Source of the DNA: Arenibacter amylolyticus
GTDB lineage: Bacteria > Bacteroidota > Bacteroidia > Flavobacteriales > Flavobacteriaceae
Direction of reading: 5' to 3'
Length of the DNA: 42,367 nucleotides
NCBI RefSeq assembly: GCF_002150785.1
Contig: NZ_MTAZ01000003.1
Location: 1-42,367 of the forward strand
The position numbers and the translations under genes are program-made. The notes under the pieces were generated by a model, which made no database searches, was not told the origin of the DNA, and was given only the letters and a program-made list of their open reading frames with translations. Of this stretch, positions 17,031 to 26,307 are shown piece by piece (the first letter of the stretch is position 1; the number at the start of each line of letters is the position of its first letter).

Positions 17031-17088
17031 ATATCAGTTTGTTTGAGGGACATACCTCCCTATTTGAAACGGCCCTTTGAGCCTCTCT

Positions 17089-17096
17089 CAAATATA
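17089..17096 (-). promoter_or_regulatory. -7 promoter element of xylBA
   Basis: Minus-strand TATATTTG matches TAnnTTTG exactly, 58 bp before the xylB start codon. No clear -33 element. Confidence 0.45.
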
Positions 17097-17240
17097 TTAA
17101 AAACAATCAGAATGAATTGGTTTTGCGGAAAAGGGAGTAAAACGCTGGGAGGGATGCTACTGGAATTGCCTTTACAAGATAAAGCGCAACAAACTCATCA
17201 CTAGTAGATTACAGTCCACCCTCAGGAGGAAATTGTTTTT

Positions 17241-17254
17241 CGAAAACGGTTTCG
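17241..17254. promoter_or_regulatory. Candidate LacI-family operator upstream of xylBA
   Basis: CGAAAACGGTTTCG, a 14-bp palindrome broken by one mismatched pair and centred on CG, the form typical of LacI/GalR operators. It lies upstream of xylB and just past the end of the siroheme gene. It is about 145 bp above the -7 element, so either another promoter lies closer or it acts at a distance. Confidence 0.45.
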
Positions 17255-17280
17255 CAAATTAGGGTAATGGAATCCTTTGT

Positions 17281-17862
17281 TTATTCCTTCTTATTGATAA
17301 GTCCTTTGGTGAATTCGTTCAGTGTTTCTACTTTTTCCTCAAAATCACCTTTGATGGTTTTACGGAATTCGTTGAGATTTTTTACCAAATCATCTATATT
17401 ATCCGGAATTACCTCTTCAAAAAACTGGCGTAGGCGTTTGGCGGTGGTAGGAGATTTTCCATTGGTAGAGATGGCTACTTTAACGTTGCCCTTGGTAACG
17501 ATACTTCCCATATAGAAATCACAATATGGCGGATTATCGGCCACGTTTACTAGCGTGTGACGCTCCCTACAATCGTGATATACCTGCTGATTTACCTCGG
17601 TATTATTGGTTGCGGCAATAACTAATTGGCGTCCCTCTAAGTACCTACTATTATAAGAATCTTTGGTTATTTTCACTCTATGTTTACTAGCAAGGGCCAA
17701 GGTTTCGTCCAAAAAATGAGGCGCAAGCATTTCTACCTTTGCTTGGGGACTGGATTTTAACATAAAGCTCAATTTCTCCAATCCTACATTTCCACCTCCA
17801 ACAATGAGGATATTAAGCTGGGATACTTTTAAAAAAATAGGGTATAGTTCATTCCTTTCCAT
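17281..17862 (-). CDS. Precorrin-2 dehydrogenase / sirohydrochlorin ferrochelatase (CysG N-domain type)
   Basis: 193-residue Met8/CysG-N-like protein making siroheme from precorrin-2: NAD-dependent dehydrogenation, then iron insertion. The Rossmann loop is NILIVGGGNVGLEKLSFML (about 18-36); VIAATNNTEVNQQVYHDC, VNVADNPPYCDFYMGSIV and VKVAISTNGKSPTTAKRLRQFFEE are family signatures. The uroporphyrinogen methyltransferase half of CysG is absent, so that step must come from another gene. It stands alone, away from sulfate or nitrite assimilation genes. Confidence 0.92.
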   Translation of the reverse strand: MERNELYPIFLKVSQLNILIVGGGNVGLEKLSFMLKSSPQAKVEMLAPHFLDETLALASKHRVKITKDSYNSRYLEGRQLVIAATNNTEVNQQVYHDCRERHTLVNVADNPPYCDFYMGSIVTKGNVKVAISTNGKSPTTAKRLRQFFEEVIPDNIDDLVKNLNEFRKTIKGDFEEKVETLNEFTKGLINKKE

Positions 17863-18036
17863 TGTACGCTCCTAATTTAAAATATGGGGTTGTCCATGAG
17901 GGTTAAAAAGCAATAATTACGGTTCCTAGTCAGTATTAAACCCATGTCTCACCACCCTACAAAGATAGGGCGTAATTAGAGAATATATGGCAAACCCCTT
18001 GTGCCTATCTAAAGGTTTATTACACCCACACTGCTT

Positions 18037-18564
18037 TTATAACCTTAAGGTAGCTCCTAAACTAAAATTGGCCACCCCCAATCCCAACTCGGCATAGGCT
18101 CCAAAATTATCCGTAAGGTACCACCTACCACCAACAAATGCACTTAGGGCCCATTCATTGTCATAGGTACCCGCGGCTACAAAAGTATTGTCATAAGACA
18201 AAATATTATAGGAAAGCATGGCGCCGCCGTAGAGGTCTAGATTATCTATTTCCAAGCCGCCATAATGATAGGCACCCCTAGCGCCCAATAGCGTATAATT
18301 CCATTTATCACCTTTATCGTATTTATAGGACTTATGTCCTAAATAACCTCCAACGCTCACCACACCGGGACCTGGAAGCTCCCACATTCCATATTCGTAA
18401 CTAGCATAGATGGAGGCTTTTTGGTTTGGGGACCCTAAGGTGTTATAATGTCCTCCAAGTCCAAACCCTACGTTAAGGAGTTGTGTGCCCTGGTTAAACT
18501 CTTGCCCAATAGCAGCAAAGCCGACTAATAGTCCTGTAATGGTAAAAACAAAAATCTTCTTCAT
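18037..18564 (-). CDS. Small outer-membrane beta-barrel protein
   Basis: 175 residues with a signal peptide (MKKIFVFTITGLLVGFAAIGQ, cleaved near residue 21) and alternating aromatic/glycine strands: LNVGFGLGGHYN, SIYASYEYGMWEL, VSVGGYLGHKSY, LLGARGAYHYG, NLDLYGGAMLSYN, SAFVGGRWYLTDNFGAYAELGLGVANFSLGATLRL. An eight-stranded OmpW/OmpX-like barrel is likely; the protein ends in a strand as expected for BAM insertion. Specific function unknown. Monocistronic by spacing. Confidence 0.8.
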   Translation of the reverse strand: MKKIFVFTITGLLVGFAAIGQEFNQGTQLLNVGFGLGGHYNTLGSPNQKASIYASYEYGMWELPGPGVVSVGGYLGHKSYKYDKGDKWNYTLLGARGAYHYGGLEIDNLDLYGGAMLSYNILSYDNTFVAAGTYDNEWALSAFVGGRWYLTDNFGAYAELGLGVANFSLGATLRL

Positions 18565-18793
18565 TAATCTAATCCAATTAAAATATAATAATCTCGAGAA
18601 ATGTTGAACGAAGGTACTATATATTAAGGCAGACGTAAAACAACCAATCTTAAATCCTCCCCAATTTTTAAATCCGCAACGTTTCTAAAATTATATACCA
18701 AATTCTAAAAGGGTTCAAGGCAATTTAAACGGTTCATAATGCGAGTGCGCAAACACCACCTTTCCATTTTGTTTGGTATAGCAACAAAATAAA

Positions 18794-18836
18794 AACGGCA
18801 GTCTACAAACACTTATCCGTTTGTAAAACTGCCGTT
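18794..18836 (-). terminator. Long terminator of the proCBA operon
   Basis: Arms AACGGCAGT and ACTGCCGTT are perfectly complementary, with an inner ACAAAC/GTTTGT stem. On the minus strand it is followed by TTTTATTTTG, 33 bp after the proA stop. The rest of the 304-bp gap 18565-18868 holds only AT-rich leader sequence of the barrel gene's upstream side. Confidence 0.85.
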
Positions 18837-18868
18837 ATTATCTAGAGGCAATGAGAACTACCCAGTAA

Positions 18869-20068
18869 TTACTCTCTTATCTGTCCATCGCCAAAAACAT
18901 AGTACTTATTGGTCACCAATTGCTCTAAGCCCAACGGCCCCCTATGGTGTAATTTATCGGTACTAATTGCCAATTCTGCACCTACACCCATTTGTCCCCC
19001 ATCGGTAAACCTAGTGGAGGCGTTATGATATACTGCGGCGCTATCTACTTGATCCATAAACGCGCCAGCTACCTCCTTATCTTCGGTCATAATGGTTGCC
19101 GAATGGCCACCGGAGTATTTATTGATGCGATCTATGGCATCCTCCAGCCCTTCTACTGGAGCAACCACGCACTTCATCGCTAAAAACTCCTCGTACCAGA
19201 CGGATTCCTCATTAACCAGTTTATTATCCTTTAGGATTTCTGCTGCAGATTGATCTACCAAAACATCAACTCCCTGCGAAGTAAGCACCTCATTTAGCTC
19301 CTTTAATTTATTAGGATAGTCTTGGATGCTAGCATTGATCAGAATTTTATCTAAAGCATTACAGGCCGAAATCTTATCGGTTTTTGCGTTTAGGATTACT
19401 TGTAAGCTTTGTGCCCAATCTGCCGATTCGTCTACATATAGAAAGTTGTTCCCTCTACCACTTACTAGGACTGCACATTTTGCGTGCTCCTTAACAAAAT
19501 CGATTAAACGCTCACCTCCACGGGGAACAATCAAATCCAATTTTTCGGAAGGGTTCCTAAGGAACTCTTGGGTTTCCTGCCTATTCATATGAAGCAATTT
19601 AATCCAGTCCTTAGATAAACCATTTTCTTCTAGGGCCTCATGCCAACAAGCTTCCAATGCCAAATTACTATTTATAGCTTCCTTTCCACCTTTCAACAAT
19701 ATTTTATTATTGGCTTTAAATGCCAATACGGCAGCTTCTATAGTTACATCTGGCCTGGATTCATATATGATTAAAATGGTACCGAAGGGTGCTGTTTTAT
19801 TTTGGATCTTAAGTCCATTTTCCAGATTTCGCTCCGATTTTATTTTCCCCACAGGATCGTCCTGACTTAGGATTTCCTCTATGGCACCGATCATACCATC
19901 CACTTTTTTTTCATCTACGATCAGTCGGTCGTACATTGCCCTATCGGATGCATCAAAAAGATCCAGGTCTTTTTTATTAGCTTCAATAATTTTATTTCTA
20001 TTACGATCCAGAAGCTTCATCATGGACTGTAATACTTTATTTTTTATATCTGTATTTAATAATTTCAT
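18869..20068 (-). CDS. proA: Glutamate-5-semialdehyde dehydrogenase (gamma-glutamyl phosphate reductase)
   Basis: 399-residue ProA, second step of proline synthesis: NADPH reduction of gamma-glutamyl phosphate. Seen: AAPFGTILIIYESRPDVTIEAA-type segment, LKGGKEAINSN, IVPRGGERLIDFV and the catalytic cysteine in KISACNALDKILI; FTDGGQMGVGAELAISTDKLHHRGP closes the family signature. Last gene of proC-proB-proA, 37 bp after proB, and followed by a strong terminator. Confidence 0.97.
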   Translation of the reverse strand: MKLLNTDIKNKVLQSMMKLLDRNRNKIIEANKKDLDLFDASDRAMYDRLIVDEKKVDGMIGAIEEILSQDDPVGKIKSERNLENGLKIQNKTAPFGTILIIYESRPDVTIEAAVLAFKANNKILLKGGKEAINSNLALEACWHEALEENGLSKDWIKLLHMNRQETQEFLRNPSEKLDLIVPRGGERLIDFVKEHAKCAVLVSGRGNNFLYVDESADWAQSLQVILNAKTDKISACNALDKILINASIQDYPNKLKELNEVLTSQGVDVLVDQSAAEILKDNKLVNEESVWYEEFLAMKCVVAPVEGLEDAIDRINKYSGGHSATIMTEDKEVAGAFMDQVDSAAVYHNASTRFTDGGQMGVGAELAISTDKLHHRGPLGLEQLVTNKYYVFGDGQIRE

Positions 20069-20105
20069 CTTCTTCTTTACTATTTAAAATAATTTCTAAC
20101 CGTAC

Positions 20106-20876
20106 TTATGCGGTAAACTTGGTTCCCACACTTTTTCCTTCTACAATATCCAAGATCACTCTTTTGTGCTTTCCATTGGCTATAAAGGTCGGAATATTTT
20201 TGGAAGCAGTCTGTTTGGCGATATTCAATTTAGAACCCATGCCTCCTCTTCCTTCCGCTTCACCTTTTTCTATGGTCTGCACGTATTTTTCCACGTTTTG
20301 ATCTACGCTAACGTTTTTAATCACCTCGGTTCCCTTTTCATCCGGGTGCCCAGTGTAGAGTCCGTTGGTATCGGTAAGGATAATCAACTTATCTGCATTA
20401 ATGAGTTCGGCAACCAGACTGGCCAGTTCATCGTTATCGGAGAACATAGATTTCGTAAGCGAAACTGCATCATCCTCATTAGCGATGGGTATTACACCCT
20501 CGGACATTAATCCTTCATAGCAATTTACCATATTATCCCGATGGTTCCCAGGATTAAAATCTCGTTTTGTGGCCAAAACTTGGGCACATTTCATTCCATA
20601 ATCCTGAAAAAGATTGTAGTAATGGCGCATCATTCTGGGTTGACCAATAGCGGAGAATACCTGACGCCGGGTCACCTTATCATCTATATGGCTCTCCCCC
20701 ATTACTTCCATCCCCGCTATAACGGAGCCGGAAGACACCAATACGGTCATAATATTGCGTTCGTACAGTTCTGCGATTTGTTGCACCAAATGATCTAGAA
20801 CAGGCTTTACAATCCTATTGTCCTTATTGGTAATAACATTGGTACCTACTTTTATAACTACTCTTTCTTTATACAT
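20106..20876 (-). CDS. proB: Glutamate 5-kinase without PUA domain
   Basis: 256-residue amino-acid kinase. Signatures: VVIKVGTNVITNKDN at the N-terminus, VSSGSVIAGM, ANEDDAVS, DNDELASLVAELINADKLIILTDTNGLYTGHP and GGMGSKLNIAKQTA. It lacks the C-terminal PUA domain of E. coli ProB (367 residues); kinase-only forms occur in several phyla. Catalyses ATP-dependent formation of gamma-glutamyl phosphate. Three bases separate it from proC, so they are co-transcribed. Confidence 0.95.
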   Translation of the reverse strand: MYKERVVIKVGTNVITNKDNRIVKPVLDHLVQQIAELYERNIMTVLVSSGSVIAGMEVMGESHIDDKVTRRQVFSAIGQPRMMRHYYNLFQDYGMKCAQVLATKRDFNPGNHRDNMVNCYEGLMSEGVIPIANEDDAVSLTKSMFSDNDELASLVAELINADKLIILTDTNGLYTGHPDEKGTEVIKNVSVDQNVEKYVQTIEKGEAEGRGGMGSKLNIAKQTASKNIPTFIANGKHKRVILDIVEGKSVGTKFTA

Positions 20877-20879
20877 ATC

Positions 20880-21686
20880 CTATTGCTCTTTACCTAGTTC
20901 TACAGCCCTATTAAATGCAGAATAAGCTGCTTCTTTAATAAGTTCCTTCACATTATTGTCTTCCATGCTGTCTAATGCAGCCCTTGTAGTACCCCCTTTA
21001 GAGGCTACCCTTTCCATCCACGAATTGGGAGAAAGGTCCGACTGGTTAAAGAGATCTACGGCACCTTCAAAAGTTTTGCTCACCAACACCTTACTGTCAT
21101 TTGGGGAAAAGCCCATTTTTAAGGCTGCCTCCATCATACTTTGCATAAAGTAAAAAACATAGGCCGGTCCGCTTCCGGAAATACCGGTAGAGGCATCAAT
21201 AAACTTTTCTGAGCTTACAAAAATAGATCTACCTGTAGTGTCTAACAAGCTTTCAATGGTTAAAAGTTCTATTCTGGAAACCTGTTTGGAAGCTGTATAG
21301 GAGGTTACCCCCTTTCCGATCTGTGCCGGTAAATTTGGCATAGCTCTTACTATTTTATCGATTCCCAAAGCTTCCTGCATGGTGTTTATTGTAACACCCG
21401 CCATAATGGATATTATAATTTGATCTTCACTAATTCCGTTTTTTAATTTCTTAAAAAGATCTTCGCAATGGTAAGGCTTTACCGCAATAAAGATTAAATC
21501 TGCCTTAGGAAGACAGCTATCCAAATCGTCGTAAACCTCAAAATGTGAAATCTTTTTTAAGGAGGTGGTTTTTTCCGGGGAATTGTCGAAAATCATTAAA
21601 TTTTTCTTTTTTAACAGTTTTGACTTTGACATAGACTCCGCATAGGTTAGTCCCATGTTACCCGCTCCAATTACTAATACTCTCAT
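20880..21686 (-). CDS. proC: Pyrroline-5-carboxylate reductase
   Basis: 268-residue ProC, last step of proline synthesis. The Rossmann loop VLVIGAGNMGLTYAESM is at the N-terminus; FIAVKPYH, SIMAGVTI, RAMPNLPAQIGKGVTSY, DASTGISGSGPAYVFYFMQSM and VASKGGTTRAALDSME match the family. First gene of the proC-proB-proA operon; the promoter must lie in 21687-22156. Confidence 0.97.
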   Translation of the reverse strand: MRVLVIGAGNMGLTYAESMSKSKLLKKKNLMIFDNSPEKTTSLKKISHFEVYDDLDSCLPKADLIFIAVKPYHCEDLFKKLKNGISEDQIIISIMAGVTINTMQEALGIDKIVRAMPNLPAQIGKGVTSYTASKQVSRIELLTIESLLDTTGRSIFVSSEKFIDASTGISGSGPAYVFYFMQSMMEAALKMGFSPNDSKVLVSKTFEGAVDLFNQSDLSPNSWMERVASKGGTTRAALDSMEDNNVKELIKEAAYSAFNRAVELGKEQ

Positions 21687-22156
21687 GTAAAATTTTTAGT
21701 TAATACTTAATTTACACCTCTAAAGGCTCAAAAACAGTGCGAAACCCCAATTTTCACTATAGAGTTTATCTGTAGGAATTACATTCTCATAGTCAGTGTC
21801 TATATGCATGGCCCAGCTCCCACTATAAGGGGGCTGAATAAATCCTACAATTACAAGAAAATTAGTGAAATACCCTAAAAGCGTTTGATTTCGACTGACA
21901 AAAAGGGATAAATAGCCCGACAAACTATCAATTTTCCACTTTTTGGCACGTACCCGACAAGTTGACTATCCAACTAAACAATAAAATTATTCCTACTCTA
22001 ATGGTAAGAACGTTGCATAGACCTAGAAACACATTTGGAATAAAAATCTAAAAATGGGCTTCATTTCATCTTTGACAACCTAAACACGAGTAATTCTTAT
22101 CTACCTAGTTGAAACCCGATCAATTATTCACGTACCACTACTGTGAAAGGCCCCTA
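21687..22156. other. 470-bp intergenic gap between proC and the TRAP genes
   Basis: No supported gene. A 67-codon minus-strand frame (21720-21923) exists but shows no family signature, ribosome-binding site or typical composition. The gap must hold the proC promoter and the 3' end of the uronate operon; I see neither an exact TAnnTTTG element nor a T-tailed hairpin. Confidence 0.4.
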
Positions 22157-23467
22157 TTATTCTATTAAACCAAAGGCACGTGGCAACCATAGGGATAGCT
22201 CAGGGAAATAGGTTAAGAGCAACAAAACGAAAATCATGGCCCCCAATAGTGGCAATAATGGCTTTATCACCTTAGTAACTGGAACCTTAGCCACTCCACT
22301 ACCAACAAACAACAGTGTCCCCACCGGGGGTGTACAAACTCCAATGCATAGATTAAGGACAATTACCATTCCAAATTGCACGGGGTGCATTCCCAAGGCC
22401 ATTACCACTGGCAAGAAAATAGGGGTGAAAATAAGTACCGCCGGGGTCATATCCATAAAGGTACCCACCACCAATAGGGTTAAATTGATAAACAACAAGA
22501 CCATAAGGGGGTTTTTTACCGACTCTAACAAGAATCCCGTGAATAACTGAGGAATAGATTCGAAGGAAAACAACCAGGACATGGCCATGGAAGTTGCAAT
22601 GAGGAACATTACAATAGCCGTTGTTTTGGCACTGCGAAGGAGGATAGGTTTAAAATCGGAGAATTTCAGCTCTCGGTTTATAAATCCGAGTAAAATAGCG
22701 TACACCACCGCGATGGCAGCCGCTTCTGTGGCCGTAAAGATTCCGGCTACAATACCACCCACTACAATTACCAATAAGGTTAGACTTAGAATAGCATTCT
22801 TAAAATCGCGGAACAATTTTTTAAAACTTACCCGTTTCTCCTTTGGCAATCCTTTCCTTAAGGCATATACGTATACTACGGCCATAATAACCAACCCTAC
22901 CAATATTCCCGGAATATAGCCTGCAATAAAGAGGGCCGCCACGGATGCCGTACCCCCACTGGCCAAAGCGAAAATAATTAATACGTTACTAGGGGGAATT
23001 AATAGTCCTGTGGTGGAAGAACTAATATTTACCGCTGCACTGAACTCCCTTGGGTAACCGTCTTTTGCCATTTTATCTGTTAGTGTACTTCCTATAGCGG
23101 AGGCTGCTGCAATAGCCGACCCCGATATAGCCCCAAATAACATGGCCGAAATAATATTTACATAGGCCAAACCTCCCGGCAAACTTCCAATAAGCGATTT
23201 GGCAAATTCAATCAATCTATTGGCAATTCCTCCCCTATTCATTATTTCCCCGGCCAATATAAAAAATGGTATCGCTAAAAGCGCAAAGTTATCAATCCCG
23301 ATAGTCATTCTTTGACTTACCGTTGTGGTAGCTGGCAGATAGGCAATTTTTATCAAGAGGGTAATGGTTGTAGCTATCCCTATGGAGTAGGCCACTGGCA
23401 CCCCATAAGCCAACAACCCTAGAAAACTTACGAACAATACAAGAATACTAATGGTTTCAATGCTCAT
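22157..23467 (-). CDS. dctM: TRAP transporter large permease
   Basis: 436 residues and about twelve hydrophobic segments: the membrane translocation subunit of a Na+-driven TRAP system. Typical: GVPVAYSIGIATTITLL, LLAIPFFILAGEIMNRGGIA, GAISGSAIAAASAIGS, SSSTTGLLIPPSN, ATEAAAIAVVYA, GTFMDMTPAVLIFTPIFLPV and CIGVCTPPVGTLLFVG. It overlaps the small permease gene by 11 bp and ends the minus-strand uronate operon. Neighbouring glucuronate enzymes point to a hexuronate or related sugar acid as cargo. Confidence 0.96.
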   Translation of the reverse strand: MSIETISILVLFVSFLGLLAYGVPVAYSIGIATTITLLIKIAYLPATTTVSQRMTIGIDNFALLAIPFFILAGEIMNRGGIANRLIEFAKSLIGSLPGGLAYVNIISAMLFGAISGSAIAAASAIGSTLTDKMAKDGYPREFSAAVNISSSTTGLLIPPSNVLIIFALASGGTASVAALFIAGYIPGILVGLVIMAVVYVYALRKGLPKEKRVSFKKLFRDFKNAILSLTLLVIVVGGIVAGIFTATEAAAIAVVYAILLGFINRELKFSDFKPILLRSAKTTAIVMFLIATSMAMSWLFSFESIPQLFTGFLLESVKNPLMVLLFINLTLLVVGTFMDMTPAVLIFTPIFLPVVMALGMHPVQFGMVIVLNLCIGVCTPPVGTLLFVGSGVAKVPVTKVIKPLLPLLGAMIFVLLLLTYFPELSLWLPRAFGLIE

Positions 23468-23945
23468 GGTGACTGGGATTAAAAGTGATTTTGATATGAT
23501 AAATGGAAAAGAATATTATTACGAGTCCGCAAAGGGGCACAATGGCATATACATACCCTAAGGGAAGCAACAAGGCCGGTGAAACCTGCCCTAGTTTAAG
23601 GGTGATATACACCAAATTTCCACCGCCGATCACCATCACTAGCAGTGCAAAAACAGCCATAATTAGTTGGATAACCCGATGTCTTTTATACTGTCTTTTA
23701 GGAGGAAGTTTCCCCAGTAAGAAGTCCATGGACAGGTGTCCTTCTGGTTGTCCGTTGATATAGGCGGCCCCCAATACGGTTAACCAGATAAGGGAAAAAC
23801 GGGCAAATTCTTCGGTAAAGGAACTAGATTGTCCAATGATATATCTTGAAGCAACCTGCCAAACCACATCTAGCACCAATAGGCTAAATATAAGTACTAA
23901 CATTCCTTCAATGATCTTGTTTAAGGTAGAATAAATGGTCTGCAT
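23457..23945 (-). CDS. dctQ: TRAP transporter small permease
   Basis: 162-residue DctQ subunit with four membrane helices and the characteristic VASRYIIGQSSSFTEEFARFSLIWLTVLGAAY plus GHLSMDFLL. Start and stop codons overlap the neighbours (one base with dctP, 11 with dctM), showing translational coupling. It partners DctM in the inner membrane. Confidence 0.95.
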   Translation of the reverse strand: MQTIYSTLNKIIEGMLVLIFSLLVLDVVWQVASRYIIGQSSSFTEEFARFSLIWLTVLGAAYINGQPEGHLSMDFLLGKLPPKRQYKRHRVIQLIMAVFALLVMVIGGGNLVYITLKLGQVSPALLLPLGYVYAIVPLCGLVIIFFSIYHIKITFNPSHHEH

Positions 23946-24940
23946 TAATGGTCTTTAATTTGGTCGATTATTTTTTTCATGTTTGGGTCTTTCATCAACT
24001 CTTCCATGATGGGTTTGGTTTTGGCTATAAAGGGGCTTTTATCCGGATTGTAAATTTGTACCTTGGCCTCCTTAAGGACCTTCATGTTTTCTTGGACGGT
24101 CTCTTGCCAGTACACCTTTTGTTTAGCAACACTCTCATTTGCAGCTTCCTGCAACCATTCCTTTTCTACATCATTCAGCGTCTCCCAAAATTTGGTCCCT
24201 ACCACTACCACGTCTGGCACCATGGTATGTTCGTCTATGGTGTAGTATTTACAAATTTCATAGTGGTTAGAGGTTACAAAGGAGGGGACATTGTTCTCGG
24301 CCCCATCTACCACTCGCTGCTGCAGGGCTGTATAAAGCTCTCCATAGGCCATGGGGGTAGCAGATCCACCAAGATCATTCACCATATTAACGGCCATTTG
24401 ATCGTTCATTACCCTAATTTTCTTCCCTTTTAAGTCGTCCGGGGTTTTTATAAATCCGTCCAAGGTGTAAAAGCTTCTAGCCCCAGCATCGTAAAAACAG
24501 AGTCCTCGAAGCAGGTGATCGCTACCGCTTTCCAAGATTTTCTTACCCACTTCCCCCTCCAATACCTTAAACATATGCTCGGTATCTCGAAACAGGTAGG
24601 GGATTCCCAACACCTTGTATTCTGGTGCAAAACTGGACATGGAAGCAGCGCTCACCTTGGTCATGGCAAGACTTCCTATCTGCAACAATTCTAACATCTC
24701 CCGTTCTGACCCCAATTGGCCATCTGGAAAAATTTTAATCTGCAGCTTACCACCTGATTTCTCCATAAGTGTCTCTTGCATTGCTACTATCCCCTTATGC
24801 ACCGGATGGGAAATGGGCAATGAATGTGCAAAAAACAATGTTTTATGGGAGGCACTTTCCGAGCAGGAAGTTATAAATAGGTAGGCCATTGCCCCCATTA
24901 TTCCCAATAATTTCCGTCTTAAATAATTAGTTACCCACAT
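23945..24940 (-). CDS. dctP: TRAP substrate-binding lipoprotein
   Basis: 331 residues. The N-terminal signal ends YLFITSC with Cys26 as lipid anchor, so the binding protein is membrane-tethered rather than free. SLPISHPVHKGIVAM, GKLQIKIFPDGQLGSEREMLELLQ, YKVLGIPYLFRD, DDLKGKKIRVMND with the carboxylate-binding arginine, and YTALQQRVVDGAENNVPSF are DctP signatures; GAENN resembles binding proteins for uronates. It begins 152 bp after uxuA on the same strand. Confidence 0.94.
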   Translation of the reverse strand: MWVTNYLRRKLLGIMGAMAYLFITSCSESASHKTLFFAHSLPISHPVHKGIVAMQETLMEKSGGKLQIKIFPDGQLGSEREMLELLQIGSLAMTKVSAASMSSFAPEYKVLGIPYLFRDTEHMFKVLEGEVGKKILESGSDHLLRGLCFYDAGARSFYTLDGFIKTPDDLKGKKIRVMNDQMAVNMVNDLGGSATPMAYGELYTALQQRVVDGAENNVPSFVTSNHYEICKYYTIDEHTMVPDVVVVGTKFWETLNDVEKEWLQEAANESVAKQKVYWQETVQENMKVLKEAKVQIYNPDKSPFIAKTKPIMEELMKDPNMKKIIDQIKDH

Positions 24941-25092
24941 ATCTTTTTATTACAACTCTGTCTGCTAAAGATAACAACCTTAGCGTTTTAATATCAAAAT
25001 CTCAAAAAAACACCCTTTAAAAGAACTGCTAGCCCCCTTTCCTAATGTTAACAGAATAGCTGCACCGCTTTATGCACCTTCTTTTAGAGGCG

Positions 25093-26304
25093 CTATGAAG
25101 GCTCACCATCTGGTAATAACAGCTCACGCAACCCTTTCTCCAAACCATAGAGTTGCGCCATCCCGATCCCCCTTCCTATAAGGGAGTATCCAGGATAAAA
25201 CTCTTTCCTCCTTTTTTTATCTTCCAGTAATACATGGCCGTGATCTGGCCTCACCGGAATAGCCACCTCGCCCTTTCCACTTATATGTCTTCTTTGTTGC
25301 TCTCTAATAAGTGCCTTCATTATCTTCCCCATAGGGATAGCCCCATCCAGATGGGCTGCTTCGTGAAAACTGCCATCGGCTTCACGGTAAACATTCCTTA
25401 AATGCAAAAAATGAATATTGGGCCCAAAATCCTCTATCATCTTCAAAAGATTATTGGAGGCAATAGCCCCCAAGGAGCCTGTACAAAAGGTGATTCCATT
25501 ATTGGGAGAGGGAACACAGTCTAAAACAAACCTAAAATCCTGATAGGTAGCGGCTATCCTAGGTATACCAAACACCGGGAAGGGAGGATCATCTGGATGA
25601 AGAGCCATTTTAATCCCCAATTTTTCGGCTTCAGGTAGTATAGCTTTTAGAAAATAGACCAGATTTTGCCGTAATTCATCTTTTGTTATTCCACTTACCT
25701 CACCTAGGGTCTTTTTAAATTGAGATATGGGTATGGTTCCTTTAGATCCCGGCATTCCTGCCAAAATAGCATCTAAAAGCCTTGCAGATTGTTGGGGATC
25801 TAAAGCTTGAAAGTAGGCTTCCGCTGCCTTACACTCTTCCTCATTATACGTTTCTTTTGCTTTTTCCCTTTTTAAAACAAAAAGGTCGAAAGCTGCGATG
25901 GCCGTTGGATTGTAGCACAAACTAATAGCTCCATTGGGGAGATTATAACTTAAATCGGTACGTGTCCAATCTATAAGCTGCATAAAATTATAGCAGACAA
26001 TTTTTATGTCGTGAGCGGCTAAATTTTTAAGAGTTTGTATATAATTCTGGATATACCTATCACGTTCTGGCAATCCATATTTTATTGCCTTATGGACATT
26101 TACACTTTCTACCACAGACCACTCCAGTCCATGGGATGCAATTTCATCTTTTATGGCTCTAATTGCTTGCATGGACCACCCCTCCCCTATAGGAACCTCA
26201 TGACAGGCCGTCACCACTCCTACTGCCCCAAGTTCTCGGATATCTTGCAAAGACACGCCAAAATTAGGGCCAAACCACCGTATTGTTCTTTTTAAATACT
26301 CCAT
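25093..26304 (-). CDS. uxuA: Mannonate dehydratase
   Basis: 403-residue TIM-barrel UxuA, dehydrating D-mannonate to 2-keto-3-deoxy-D-gluconate with a divalent metal. Family features: MEYLKRTIRWFGPNFGVSLQDIR, GVVTACHEVPIGEGW, VVESVNVHKAIKYGLPERD, KIVCYNFMQLIDWTRTDL, ALHPDDPPFPVFGIPRI, FCTGSLGA, IHFLHLRNV and RPDHGHVLLEDKKR. Length close to the E. coli enzyme (394). It starts 3 bp after the SDR gene, clearly one operon. Confidence 0.97.
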   Translation of the reverse strand: MEYLKRTIRWFGPNFGVSLQDIRELGAVGVVTACHEVPIGEGWSMQAIRAIKDEIASHGLEWSVVESVNVHKAIKYGLPERDRYIQNYIQTLKNLAAHDIKIVCYNFMQLIDWTRTDLSYNLPNGAISLCYNPTAIAAFDLFVLKREKAKETYNEEECKAAEAYFQALDPQQSARLLDAILAGMPGSKGTIPISQFKKTLGEVSGITKDELRQNLVYFLKAILPEAEKLGIKMALHPDDPPFPVFGIPRIAATYQDFRFVLDCVPSPNNGITFCTGSLGAIASNNLLKMIEDFGPNIHFLHLRNVYREADGSFHEAAHLDGAIPMGKIMKALIREQQRRHISGKGEVAIPVRPDHGHVLLEDKKRRKEFYPGYSLIGRGIGMAQLYGLEKGLRELLLPDGEPS

Positions 26305-26307
26305 GGA

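Noticed and set aside
21720-21923. 67-codon minus-strand frame before proC
   Set aside because: No family signature or ribosome-binding site, composition unlike neighbours, and it sits where the proC promoter should be.
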